In this document: piece after piece, positions 52,979 through 61,690 of the stretch
Layout: the number at the start of each line of letters is the position of its first letter
Position numbering within the stretch: position 1 is the first letter of the stretch
Assembly: GCF_014197105.1 (NCBI RefSeq)
Contig: NZ_JACIEV010000007.1
Location: forward strand, 182,366 to 246,365
Direction: 5' to 3'
Origin: Sphingomonas jinjuensis
GTDB taxonomy: Bacteria > Pseudomonadota > Alphaproteobacteria > Sphingomonadales > Sphingomonadaceae
Length of the DNA: 64,000 bases
Translations under genes and position numbers: made by a program
Notes under the pieces: model-generated
What the model was told of the DNA's origin: nothing
What the model saw: the letters and a program-made list of their open reading frames with translations, nothing else
Database searches by the model: none

Positions 52979-54403
52979 TTACACCGGTGCGCCGGTGATG
53001 GTCTTCACCTCCATGAAGTCGGCCAGGCCGTACTTGCCATATTCGCGGCCGTTGCCCGACTGCTTGTAGCCGCCGAAGGGAGCGGCGCCGTCGGGGCTCC
53101 AGCCGTTGATCGTCACCAGCCCGGCGCGCAGTTTCGGCGCGACGGTCGCCGCCTCGGCCGGATCGCCGGAGATGGCGGCGGACAGGCCATAGGGGGTGTC
53201 GTTGGCGATGCGGATCGCCTCGTCGCGGTCCCGATAGCTGGTGATCGTCGCGACCGGGCCGAAGGTTTCCTCCTGCGCGATGCGCATGTCGGGGCGGACG
53301 TCGGCGAAGAGCGTCGGGCGGATGTAATAGCCTGCATTGCGGCCGTCGGGGCGGCCGGGGCCGCCGGTGACGAGCGTCGCGCCTTCGTCGATCGCCGACT
53401 GGATGAGCTCCTGGATCTTGTCGTACTGCGCCTTGTTGACGACGGGGCCGATGTGCATCCCCTGCTCGGCAGGATCGCCGACGACGGTCGCCTCCATCAT
53501 CGCCTTCACCACCTGGGTCGCGGCATCGACCTGGCTTTGGTGGACGAGCAGGCGGGTGGGAGCGATGCAGCTCTGGCCGGAATTGGCCAGCACGCCCTGG
53601 ACGGTCGGCGGCAGGACCGCCTGAAGGTCGGCGCCCTCGAGGACGAGGTTGGGCGCCTTGCCGCCCAGTTCCTGGTGGACGCGCTTGACCGTGGCCGCGG
53701 CGGCCTGTGCCACCGCGATCCCGGCGCGGGTCGAGCCGGTGAAGCTGACCATGTCGACACCGGGGTGGGCCGACAGCGCGGCGCCGACGCCGGGACCATC
53801 GCCGTTGACGAGGTTGAAGACGCCCGCGGGCACCCCCGCCTTGTCCATGATCTCGGCGAGGATGACGGCGCAGCCCGGCGCTTCTTCCGAAGGCTTCAGG
53901 ATCATCGTGTCGCCCGCCGCGAGCGCCGGCGCTACCTTGGCGGCGATCTGGTTCATCGGCCAGTTCCAGGGCGTAATCATCGCGACGACGCCGAGCGGTT
54001 CATGGACGACCTTGGCGCGGCCGATCTGTTCCTCGAACGGGAAGCTCTCCAGCGCCTTTTGCGCCTGGACGAAGTGATTGAGGCCGGTCGGCGCCTGCGC
54101 CATCTGCGCGAAGGACAGCGGGGCGCCCATCTCGCGGCTGATCGCAGCGGCGATGTCGGGGATGCGCGCCTTATATTCCTCGATAATCCGGCCGAGCAGC
54201 GCCGAACGCTCGTCGACGCTGGTATGCGAAAAGGTATCGAAGGCGCGGCGGGCGGCGGCGACCGCCTTGTCGACGTCGACGGCGCTGCCGAGCGTGATCT
54301 CGGTCACCGGCTGTTCGGTCGACGGGTCGATGACCTGCCAGCTGCGGCCGCCGTCGCTGTCCACCCAAGCGCCGTCGATATAGAATTGCAGGTGACGTTC
54401 CAC
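52979..54403 (-). CDS. Aldehyde dehydrogenase (NAD(P)-dependent)
   Basis: A 474-residue ALDH-superfamily enzyme that oxidises an aldehyde to an acid. Marks: MITPWNWPMNQIAAKVAPAL, ILKPSEEAP, VSFTGSTRAGIAV, the catalytic Glu in VHQELGGKAPNLVLEG, nucleophile Cys in ANSGQSCIAPTRLLV, EETFGPVATI and a C-terminal GGYKQSGNGREYG. The substrate cannot be read from sequence. GTG 54403 is preceded by AGAGGATC; the longer frame to 54628 overlaps the next gene and is rejected. Confidence 0.93.
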   Translation of the reverse strand: MERHLQFYIDGAWVDSDGGRSWQVIDPSTEQPVTEITLGSAVDVDKAVAAARRAFDTFSHTSVDERSALLGRIIEEYKARIPDIAAAISREMGAPLSFAQMAQAPTGLNHFVQAQKALESFPFEEQIGRAKVVHEPLGVVAMITPWNWPMNQIAAKVAPALAAGDTMILKPSEEAPGCAVILAEIMDKAGVPAGVFNLVNGDGPGVGAALSAHPGVDMVSFTGSTRAGIAVAQAAAATVKRVHQELGGKAPNLVLEGADLQAVLPPTVQGVLANSGQSCIAPTRLLVHQSQVDAATQVVKAMMEATVVGDPAEQGMHIGPVVNKAQYDKIQELIQSAIDEGATLVTGGPGRPDGRNAGYYIRPTLFADVRPDMRIAQEETFGPVATITSYRDRDEAIRIANDTPYGLSAAISGDPAEAATVAPKLRAGLVTINGWSPDGAAPFGGYKQSGNGREYGKYGLADFMEVKTITGAPV

Positions 54404-54521
54404 GGTCGATCCTCTCTTGTCAGTCGTTGCCGGTTTGATGCGGCGGCGGCGGACGCGTTGCAACTGGAAACGCATCGTCGGCGTTCGGCGAAGAATTGAT
54501 CGGCCCCGAGAGGAGAACATG

Positions 54522-55496
54522 ATGGCGCGCGTCGCACGGATCGAGCGGACCGGCGGACCCGAGGTGATCGAGTGGATCACCACCGACCTGCCCGAGCCGG
54601 CGCCCGGCGAGGTGCGGCTTCGGCACACTGCCGTCGGGTTGAACTATATCGATACCTATCACCGTAGCGGCGTCTATCCGATCGACCTGCCGTCGGGGCT
54701 GGGGAGCGAGGCGGCGGGCGTGGTCGAGGCGATCGGCGAGGGCGTCGAGACGCTGAAGGTCGGCGACCGGGTGGCCGGCTTCGGCCCGACGCGCGGCGCC
54801 TATGCGACCGAGCGAAACGTCGCGGCGAAGGAGCTGTTCGCGCTGCCCGATGATATCGACGATCGGACCGCGGCGGCGATCATGCTGAAGGGCTGCACGA
54901 CCGAGGCGCTGGTCGAGCGCTGCGCGCGGGTGGAGAAGGGCCAGGCAGTGCTGGTCTGGGCGGCGGCGGGCGGAGTCGGGCATCTGATGACCGGCTGGCT
55001 GCATGCGATCGGGGCGCGGGTGATCGGGGTGGCCGGCAGCGACGAGAAGGCGGCGCAGGCCAGGGCGGCGGGCGCCGACGAGGTGCTCAACCATCGCCGG
55101 GACGATGTCGCGGCGCGCGTGCGCGAGCTGACCGAGGGGCGCGGCGTCACGGTGGTGTTCGACGGCGTCGGCCAGGCGACGTGGGAGGTGTCGCTGAAGA
55201 CGGCGGCGCGACGCGGGCTGATCGTCAGCTATGGCAATGCGGGCGGCGCTGTGAAGGGCGTCGAGCTGGGGACGCTGTCGAAGCATGGCTCGCTGTTCGT
55301 GACCCGGCCGACGCTGTTCGACTATTACGTGACGCCTGAGGAGCGGCAGGCGGGTGTCGAACGGGTATTCGCCATGCTGCGGCAGGGGGCGATCAAGCCC
55401 GAGATCGGGCAGACCTTTGCCTTGGAACAGGCGGCCGACGCGCATCGGGCGCTGGAGGCCGGCGAGACGCGCGGGGCGACGGTGCTGGTGCCGTGA
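54522..55496 (+). CDS. NADPH:quinone oxidoreductase (zinc-independent MDR family)
   Basis: A 324-residue medium-chain dehydrogenase/reductase of the quinone oxidoreductase type. It has RHTAVGLNYIDTYHRSGVYP, LPSGLGSEAAGVVEAIGEGV, VGDRVAGFGPTRGAYATERN, then the NADPH fold VLVWAAAGGVGHLMTGWLHA and VVFDGVGQATWEVSLK. There are no structural-zinc cysteines. ATG 54522 has AGGAG six bases upstream; the ATG three bases earlier is too close to it. Confidence 0.93.
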   Translation: MARVARIERTGGPEVIEWITTDLPEPAPGEVRLRHTAVGLNYIDTYHRSGVYPIDLPSGLGSEAAGVVEAIGEGVETLKVGDRVAGFGPTRGAYATERNVAAKELFALPDDIDDRTAAAIMLKGCTTEALVERCARVEKGQAVLVWAAAGGVGHLMTGWLHAIGARVIGVAGSDEKAAQARAAGADEVLNHRRDDVAARVRELTEGRGVTVVFDGVGQATWEVSLKTAARRGLIVSYGNAGGAVKGVELGTLSKHGSLFVTRPTLFDYYVTPEERQAGVERVFAMLRQGAIKPEIGQTFALEQAADAHRALEAGETRGATVLVP

Positions 55497-55503
55497 CGGT
55501 CAA

Positions 55504-55633
55504 AATCCTCCCCCGCTAGGGGGAGGTGGCAGCGCAGCTGACGGAGGGGGAGGTAAGCGACGCATCGTCGTCAGGTCTTCCTTCCCCTCCGTCACGCCTT
55601 CGGCGCGCCACCTCCCCCTGGCGGGGGAGGATT
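55504..55633. repeat. REP doublet, family 4
   Basis: AATCCTCCCCCGCTAGGGGG then AGGTGGC is mirrored by GCGCCACCTCCCCCTGGCGG then GGGAGGATT, with GACGGAGGGGGAGG and CCTTCCCCTCCGTC inside. Fills most of the gap before the three-domain protein gene. Kin: 11615-11748 and 24291-24427. Confidence 0.88.
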
Positions 55634-55719
55634 GGAGGATGAGATGACGCAATCGTCATGGTGGCGTCTTAGCGCTGATATCGGTTAGGACGCATCAAGC
55701 GGTCCCTTCCGGAGTACGC

Positions 55720-58700
55720 ATGGCCGAACGTCCCGTCTTCTACGATGCCAGCGGTCGTCGCCGTCGGCGGTTCGCGCTCGCGGTCGCGGCGTTCATCGCG
55801 CTGATCCTGTTGTCGGTCGTCGGATTCGTCACCTCGATCGGCGCAGTGCAGCGGACGCCGCTGCTGCCGGTCGAGCCGGAGCGGCCCGCGACGCATCGAC
55901 TGCCGCCGCCCAAGGGCATCGTGGCGCAGACGAAGCGCGACATCCGCTATTACACCAGCCGCCTGTTCGGGGGCGGCCCGGCCAAGCCTGGCACGACGGC
56001 GCGAAAGCAGGCGGCGGCCGGGGTCAATCCGTCGCTGGCCGTGGCGTTCCACACCCCCTGGGACGATGCCAGCGCGGCCAGCCTGGCGCGGCACATCGAC
56101 CAGCTCGATTGGGTGGTGCCCGGTTGGGTGTCGGTGACGGGCGCCGACCATCACATCACGGTGTTCCGCGATGTCGCGGGGCGGCAGATCATCAATCGCG
56201 CGCAGCGGCGGCCGGTGATCGTGCCGATGATTCAGAACGCGCTGAACGGCAGCTGGGACGGGGCCGGCACGGCGGCGCTGCTCCACGATCCGGTCCAGCG
56301 CAAGGCGTTCCTCGACCGGCTTGAGCCGTGGCTGGGGTCGAACAACGCGGGCGGCGCCTTCTTCGACTTCGAGGATCTGCCCGCCAGCGCGCAGGGCGAT
56401 TATCGCACCTTCCTGGGCGAGGCGAAGGCGCGGTTCGGCAAGCGCGGCTGGGTGGTCGCGATCGCGGCCCCCGTTGGCAACGAGGACTGGAACCTGCCCG
56501 CCTATGCGCCGGTGACCGACAAGATCTTCCTGATGGCGTACGACGAGCACGAGACCGGCGGCGAGGCCGGGCCGATCGCGTCGCAGCACTGGTTCGCGCA
56601 GAGCGTCGCCTCGGCGGCGCGCGGGATCCCGGCGGGCAAGCTGGTCGTGGCGGTCGGGTCCTACGCCTATGACTGGCACGACGGCGGCGGCGATGCGCTC
56701 GACGTCGAGGAGGCGTGGCAGGCGGCGCGCGACAGCGATGCGGTGCCGACGTGGGACAAGGCGAGCGGCAACAGCAGCTTCGCCTATATGGAAGGCGGCA
56801 GCAAGCACACCGTCTGGCTGCTGGATGCGGCATCGGCGTACAACCAGCTGGCGTTCCTCAATCGCGCCGGGATCAGGAGCGTCGCGCTGTGGCGGCTGGG
56901 ATCGGAGGATCCGGGCCTGTGGTCGATCTTCGGCCGCAACCACCGGACCCTGCCGCCGCCGAACGCGATCGACCAGATTCCGGCGGGCACCAACGTCGAT
57001 ATCGAGGGGTCGGGCGAAATCCTGCGGATCGGCGCGTCGCCTGTCGAGGGCGCGCGGCGTACCGTCCCCGGCACGGACGGGATGGTCCAGGACGTGCTGT
57101 TCGACCGGTTGCCGTCGCCCTATGTCGTCTATCGCACCGGCTATCGCCCCGGCTTGGTGGCACTGACGTTCGACGACGGCCCCGATCCGACCTGGACGCC
57201 GCAGATCCTGGATATCCTGAAGGCGAAGGGCGTCCCCGCTACCTTCTTCATCGTCGGCGAAAACGCGCTGACCCAGCGCGGTCTGCTCCAGCGGCTGGTC
57301 GACGAGGGGCATGAGGTCGGCAGTCACACCTATACCCATCCCAATCTGGCCACGGTCGGCCCGAACCAGGTATTGTTCGAACTGAACGCCAACCAGCGGC
57401 TGTTCCAGGCCTTTACCGGCCATTCGATGAAGCTGTTCCGCGCGCCCTATTTCGGCGACGCCGAACCGAGCACCGCCGACGAGATCGAGCCGGCGCTGCA
57501 GGCGCAGGAGCGCGGCTACATCTCGGTCGGCCTCCACGTCGATCCCGACGACTGGAAACGGCCGGGGGTACAGGCGATCGTCGACCGCACCATCGAAGGC
57601 GTCGAGGCGTCGACCCCCGAACGCAGCGGCAACATCGTGCTGCTCCACGATTCGGGCGGCGACCGGTCCGAAACGGTCGCGGCGCTGCCGGCGATCATCG
57701 ACCAGCTGCGCGCCAAGGGCTATCGCTTCGTCCTGGTATCGACGCTGGCTGGCGTGTCGCGTCATCACGCGATGCCGGGGATCAAGCGCAGCGATCGTGT
57801 CGCGGCAGGGATCGACCTGGCGCTGTTCACGATGCTGGGCGGGATCGTCACCGGTCTGCACTGGCTGTTCGCCTTCGCGATCACGATCGGCATCGCCCGC
57901 GCTCTGGTGCTGTCGGCGCTGGCGCTGATCCAGGCGAAGCGCGAGAGCCGGACGGTCTTCCCGCCGATCGATCCGAACCGTTTCGTCACGGTCATGATCC
58001 CCGCGTTCAACGAAGAGGCGGTGATCGTCCGTGCGGTCGAGCGCGTGCTCGCGTCGTCCGACGTGCGCATCGAGGTGATCGTGATCGACGATGGCTCCGC
58101 CGACCGGACGAGCGCGCTGGTCGAGGAGAATTTCGCCGCCGATCCGCGCGTGCGGTTGCTGACGTTACAGAACGGCGGCAAGGCGCGGGCGCTCAACCGC
58201 GGGCTCGAGCTGGCGAACGGCGAGATCGTCATCGCGCTCGACGCCGATACGCAGTTCGAACCGACGACGATCGCTCGGCTGGCGCGCTGGTTTGACGATC
58301 CGACGCTGGGCGCGGTCGCGGGCAATGCCAAGGTCGGCAACCGCGTCAACCTGGTCACCAAGTGGCAGGCGCTGGAATATATCACCGCGCAGAACCTTGA
58401 GCGGCGTGCGCTCGCCCGGCTCGACGCGATGACGGTGGTGCCGGGGGCGGTCGGCGCGTGGCGGCTGGCGGCGATCCGCTCGGTCGGCGGCTATCCCGAC
58501 GACACGCTGGCCGAGGACCAGGACCTGACGATCGCGATCCAGCATGCCGGCTGGAAGATCCGCTACGACCAATATGCCATCGCCTGGACCGAGGCGCCCG
58601 AGACGTTCCGTGGCCTGGCCAAGCAGCGGTTCCGCTGGGCCTATGGCACGTTGCAATGCCTGTGGAAGTACAAGGGCATGATCGGGCGCAGCCAGCCGCG

Positions 58701-59100
58701 GGGGCTGGGCTGGGTCGGCCTGCCGCAGGCGATCGTGTTCCAGATCGTGCTGGCGGCGATCTCGCCGATCATCGACCTGGCGCTGCTGGTCAGCTTCGGC
58801 GCGACCTATCTGGCGGTGCAGGCGCATGGCTGGGGCCAGACGAGCCACGATATCGAGACGATGTTGGCCTATTGGCTTATCTTCACCGCGATCGACCTGC
58901 TGGCTGCAGTCATCGCCTTCGCGCTGGAGCGGCGCGAGCAGTGGCGGTTACTGTGGCTGCTGATCCCGCAGCGCATCGGCTATCGTCAGGTCATGTATTA
59001 TGTCGTGCTGAAGGCGATCGCCCAGGCGCTGCGTGGACCCAAGGTGGGGTGGGGAAAGTTGCAGCGGACGGGGCGGGTGGATGCGGAGCCGGGCCGCTAG
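55720..59100 (+). CDS. Three-domain membrane protein: GH18-like, NodB polysaccharide deacetylase and processive GT2 glycosyltransferase
   Basis: One 1126-residue chain. A basic N-terminus and one helix (about 18-41) lead to a GH18/YaaH-like barrel (about 100-420) with the acid region FFDFEDL (Asp216, Glu218). A NodB deacetylase comes next (about 475-690) with TFDDGP (Asp485, Asp486) and SHTYTHPNL (His536, His540). Membrane helices (about 695-735) precede a GT2 synthase (about 750-1000) with MIPAFNEE, IDDGS (790-793), DAD (841-843), EDQD (932-935) and QRFRW (969-973), then further membrane helices. The first two domains should be periplasmic and the synthase cytoplasmic. It combines the activities of PgaB and PgaC, so synthesis, deacetylation and trimming of a GlcNAc-type polymer is inferred. 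GGAG precedes ATG 55720. Confidence 0.88.
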   Translation: MAERPVFYDASGRRRRRFALAVAAFIALILLSVVGFVTSIGAVQRTPLLPVEPERPATHRLPPPKGIVAQTKRDIRYYTSRLFGGGPAKPGTTARKQAAAGVNPSLAVAFHTPWDDASAASLARHIDQLDWVVPGWVSVTGADHHITVFRDVAGRQIINRAQRRPVIVPMIQNALNGSWDGAGTAALLHDPVQRKAFLDRLEPWLGSNNAGGAFFDFEDLPASAQGDYRTFLGEAKARFGKRGWVVAIAAPVGNEDWNLPAYAPVTDKIFLMAYDEHETGGEAGPIASQHWFAQSVASAARGIPAGKLVVAVGSYAYDWHDGGGDALDVEEAWQAARDSDAVPTWDKASGNSSFAYMEGGSKHTVWLLDAASAYNQLAFLNRAGIRSVALWRLGSEDPGLWSIFGRNHRTLPPPNAIDQIPAGTNVDIEGSGEILRIGASPVEGARRTVPGTDGMVQDVLFDRLPSPYVVYRTGYRPGLVALTFDDGPDPTWTPQILDILKAKGVPATFFIVGENALTQRGLLQRLVDEGHEVGSHTYTHPNLATVGPNQVLFELNANQRLFQAFTGHSMKLFRAPYFGDAEPSTADEIEPALQAQERGYISVGLHVDPDDWKRPGVQAIVDRTIEGVEASTPERSGNIVLLHDSGGDRSETVAALPAIIDQLRAKGYRFVLVSTLAGVSRHHAMPGIKRSDRVAAGIDLALFTMLGGIVTGLHWLFAFAITIGIARALVLSALALIQAKRESRTVFPPIDPNRFVTVMIPAFNEEAVIVRAVERVLASSDVRIEVIVIDDGSADRTSALVEENFAADPRVRLLTLQNGGKARALNRGLELANGEIVIALDADTQFEPTTIARLARWFDDPTLGAVAGNAKVGNRVNLVTKWQALEYITAQNLERRALARLDAMTVVPGAVGAWRLAAIRSVGGYPDDTLAEDQDLTIAIQHAGWKIRYDQYAIAWTEAPETFRGLAKQRFRWAYGTLQCLWKYKGMIGRSQPRGLGWVGLPQAIVFQIVLAAISPIIDLALLVSFGATYLAVQAHGWGQTSHDIETMLAYWLIFTAIDLLAAVIAFALERREQWRLLWLLIPQRIGYRQVMYYVVLKAIAQALRGPKVGWGKLQRTGRVDAEPGR

Positions 59101-59145
59101 GCCTGACCCAAGCTTTCTGACGATGTCGGCATGACGGAGACGCGA

Positions 59146-59907
59146 ATGAGCCGGATGGCGCGACGGGCTGTATTGGCGGGGATATTGCTCCTCGCATCTC
59201 CGGCGGCGGCGCAGCGCAAGGCGCCGCTGGTGCTGGCGGCGGCGAGCCTGCAGGAATCGCTCGGCGCCGCCGCCGATGCCTGGGCGCGCGCCGGGCATCC
59301 GCGACCGGTGATCTCGTTCGCGGCATCATCGGCGCTGGCGCGGCAGGTGCAGGCGGGCGCCGCAGCGGACCTGTTCGTATCGGCGGACCAGGACTGGATG
59401 GACGTGCTCCAGCGCGGCGGCCTGATCGTCCCAGCGACGCGGGCGACGCTGGTCGGCAACCGGCTGGTCGTCGTCGCGGCGAAGAGCAATCCGGTGCGCG
59501 TGCCGCTCGCCGCCAAGCCGCTGGCGCGGGTGCTGGCGGCGGGGCCGCTGGCGATGGCGGATACCGGCGCGGTGCCGGCGGGGCGCTATGGCAAGGCGGC
59601 TTTCCAGACGCTGGGCGCGTGGCCGCTGGTGAAGCCGCGCGTCGTCGAGGCGGAAAGCGTGCGCGCGGCGCTGGCGCTGGTCGAGCGCGGCGCGGCGCCG
59701 CTGGGGATCGTCTATGCCACCGACGTGCGTGCCGCGCCGGGATTGCGGGTCGCGGGCGTATTTCCGGCGCGCACGCACCCGCCGATCACCTATCCGATCG
59801 CGCGGCTAAAGGCGTCGACCAACCCGGAGGGCGAGGCGTTTCGCCGCTATCTGGTCAGTGCGTCGGGCAGGGCGATCTTTCGCCGATACGGTTTCCTGAC
59901 GCCGTGA
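59146..59907 (+). CDS. modA: Molybdate ABC transporter, periplasmic binding protein
   Basis: Periplasmic molybdate/tungstate-binding protein of 253 residues. Signal peptide (about 1-23, ending SPAAAQR), then VLAAASLQESLGAAADAWAR, FAASSALARQVQAGAAADLF, VSADQDWMDVL, and the late APLGIVYATDVRAAPGL; the Ser and other polar residues of the family oxyanion site are present. ATG 59146 is chosen as GGAG lies seven bases upstream; the ATG at 59131 is an alternative. It overlaps modB (GTGA), giving a tight modABC operon. Confidence 0.92.
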   Translation: MSRMARRAVLAGILLLASPAAAQRKAPLVLAAASLQESLGAAADAWARAGHPRPVISFAASSALARQVQAGAAADLFVSADQDWMDVLQRGGLIVPATRATLVGNRLVVVAAKSNPVRVPLAAKPLARVLAAGPLAMADTGAVPAGRYGKAAFQTLGAWPLVKPRVVEAESVRAALALVERGAAPLGIVYATDVRAAPGLRVAGVFPARTHPPITYPIARLKASTNPEGEAFRRYLVSASGRAIFRRYGFLTP

Positions 59908-60590
59908 GCGCGGAGGAATGGGGGATCGTGCTGTTGTCGCTCAAGGTCGGCGGGGCAGCGATGGCGGCGACGCTGCCGCTGGCGTTCGCGCTGGCATGGC
60001 TGCTCGCGCGGCGGCGATTTCCGGGCAAGCTGTTGGTCGATGCGGTGATCCACCTGCCGCTGGTGGTGCCGCCGGTCGTCACCGGCTGGGTGCTGCTGCT
60101 GCTGTTCGCGCCGGCCGGGCCGATCGGTGGCGTGCTGGAGCGCTGGTTCGGGGTGAGCGTGCTGTTCCGTTGGAGCGGCGCGGCGATCGCGGCGGGGGTG
60201 ATGGCGCTGCCGCTGATGGTGCGGGCGATGCGGCTGTCGATCGAGGCGGTCGACCGGCGGCTGGAGCAGGCGGCCGAGACGCTGGGGGCGTCGCCGTGGC
60301 GGGTGTTTGCCACGGTGACGCTGCCGCTCGCCTTTCCGGGCGTGCTGGCGGCGGCGGTGCTGGGCTTCGCACGGTCGATCGGCGAATTCGGGGCGACGAT
60401 CACCTTCGTGTCGAACGTGCCGGGCGAGACGCGGACGCTGCCACTGGCGATCTATTCGGCACTGCAAGTGCCGGGCGGTGAGGGCGCGGTGTGGCGGCTG
60501 GCGGCGATTTCGGTGGGGTTGAGCCTGGCGGCGCTGGTCGCATCCGAATGGCTGGCGCGGCGGATGGGGCGGGGGACGCATGTCCTTTGA
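59904..60590 (+). CDS. modB: Molybdate ABC transporter permease
   Basis: Inner-membrane permease of 228 residues with about five to six helices. It has VIHLPLVVPPVVTGWVLLLL and the cytoplasmic EAA loop LEQAAETLGASPWRVFATVT, where the coupling helix meets ModC, then FGATITFVSNVPGETRTLPL. GTG 59904 overlaps the modA stop. The last 11 bases overlap modC. Confidence 0.94.
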   Translation: MSAEEWGIVLLSLKVGGAAMAATLPLAFALAWLLARRRFPGKLLVDAVIHLPLVVPPVVTGWVLLLLFAPAGPIGGVLERWFGVSVLFRWSGAAIAAGVMALPLMVRAMRLSIEAVDRRLEQAAETLGASPWRVFATVTLPLAFPGVLAAAVLGFARSIGEFGATITFVSNVPGETRTLPLAIYSALQVPGGEGAVWRLAAISVGLSLAALVASEWLARRMGRGTHVL

Positions 60591-61185
60591 GATCGACATC
60601 GCCAGGCGCATCGGCGAGCGCGACATCACGCTGTCGTTAAGCGGCGGCGAAGGCGCAACGGTGCTGGTCGGGCGATCGGGCGCAGGCAAGACGAGCGTGC
60701 TCAACATGATCGCCGGCCTGCTGACGCCCGACCGGGGGCGGATCGTGGTGGCGGGCGAGACGCTGTTCGATGCCGCCGCCGGGATCGATGTCGCCCCGCG
60801 GCGGCGACGGGTGGGCTATGTCTTTCAGGAGGCGCGGCTGTTCTCGCATCGGCGGGTCCGCGCCAATCTGTTGTACGGCGCGCCCGAGGGCGCCGACCTG
60901 GACGCGACCGCGGCGATGCTGGGGATCGCGCCGCTGCTCGATCGCTGGCCGCGGACGCTGTCGGGCGGGGAGGCGCGGCGGGTCGCGATCGGCCGCGCGC
61001 TGCTGAGCGACCCGCGCTTCCTGCTGCTCGACGAGCCGCTGTCGTCGCTCGACCGCCCACGTCGCGAGGACGTGATGCGGGCGATCGAGCGGGTGCGCGA
61101 CGAAGCGGGACTGCCGATCCTGATGGTGACTCACGATCCTGAGGAGGCGGCGCGGATCGGCACGCGGATCGTCGAGATGCGGTAG
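60580..61185 (+). CDS. modC: Molybdate ABC transporter ATP-binding protein lacking the TOBE domain
   Basis: ATPase subunit of 201 residues. Walker A VGRSGAGKTSVLNMI, Q-loop GYVFQEARLFSHRRV, signature LSGGEARRVAIGRALL, Walker B LLLDEPLSSLD and switch His in MVTHDPEEAAR are all intact. The protein ends just after the ATPase fold. Typical ModC proteins are about 350 residues with a C-terminal TOBE/Mop domain that binds molybdate and shuts the transporter; here that part is absent. No frame remnant of it was seen downstream. Confidence 0.92.
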   Translation: MSFEIDIARRIGERDITLSLSGGEGATVLVGRSGAGKTSVLNMIAGLLTPDRGRIVVAGETLFDAAAGIDVAPRRRRVGYVFQEARLFSHRRVRANLLYGAPEGADLDATAAMLGIAPLLDRWPRTLSGGEARRVAIGRALLSDPRFLLLDEPLSSLDRPRREDVMRAIERVRDEAGLPILMVTHDPEEAARIGTRIVEMR

Positions 61186-61221
61186 GATTGAGGACCGCCG
61201 CGGGTTACGTCATGATCGACC

Positions 61222-61650
61222 ATGGTTTTCGTCAGCATCACCCGGCTTCGCATTCGCTCGCTGCGCTTCATGCCGGCGTTCGTCGTCCGCACGCTGGCTT
61301 CGTTGCGACAAGTGCGCGGGGCCGAGGGGTTTCTGCAGGGGTCGCTGCTGCCGGATCGACGCCGCACGTTCTGGACGATGACGCTGTGGCAGGATCAGGC
61401 GGCCATGCGACGCTATATGACCAGCGGATCGCACCTGGCCGCGATGCCCCGGCTGCTGGGCTGGTGCGACGAGGCGAGCATCGTCCATTGGCAGCAGGAA
61501 GGCGACGTGCTGCCCGACTGGACCGAGGCGGATCGGCGGATGCGCAGCGAGGGGCGGCCGTCGAAGGTTCGCCATCCGGCGGCCCATCACCCGTCGCTCG
61601 GCTATCCCGCGCCGCAGTTGGGCAGGGCGGCGCCGATCACCCGAAAATGA
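61222..61650 (+). CDS. ABM/DUF3291-like small protein (monooxygenase-like)
   Basis: A 142-residue ferredoxin-like-fold protein. The core VRGAEGFLQGSLLPDRRRTF and WTMTLWQDQAAMRRYMTSGS followed by HLAAMPRLLGWCDEASIVHW matches the pattern of ABM/DUF3291-type and CrtA-like proteins. Catalysis is not claimed. The tail (about 105-142) is basic and probably disordered. It lies 36 bases after modC on the same strand, but functional ties are not evident. Confidence 0.7.
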   Translation: MVFVSITRLRIRSLRFMPAFVVRTLASLRQVRGAEGFLQGSLLPDRRRTFWTMTLWQDQAAMRRYMTSGSHLAAMPRLLGWCDEASIVHWQQEGDVLPDWTEADRRMRSEGRPSKVRHPAAHHPSLGYPAPQLGRAAPITRK

Positions 61651-61690
61651 GGGCGATCGGCGACGCGCGGCGGGGGAACCCGACAGGCGA

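Noticed and set aside
55669..57861. Very long open frames on the opposite strand of real genes (also 46405-48219, 5615-7711, 3317-5371, 23275-25461, 62459-63772)
   Set aside because: They are shadows caused by high GC third positions: rich in Arg/Ala/Gly/Asp, no family motifs, no ribosome binding sites, and each lies wholly over a gene with clear signatures.
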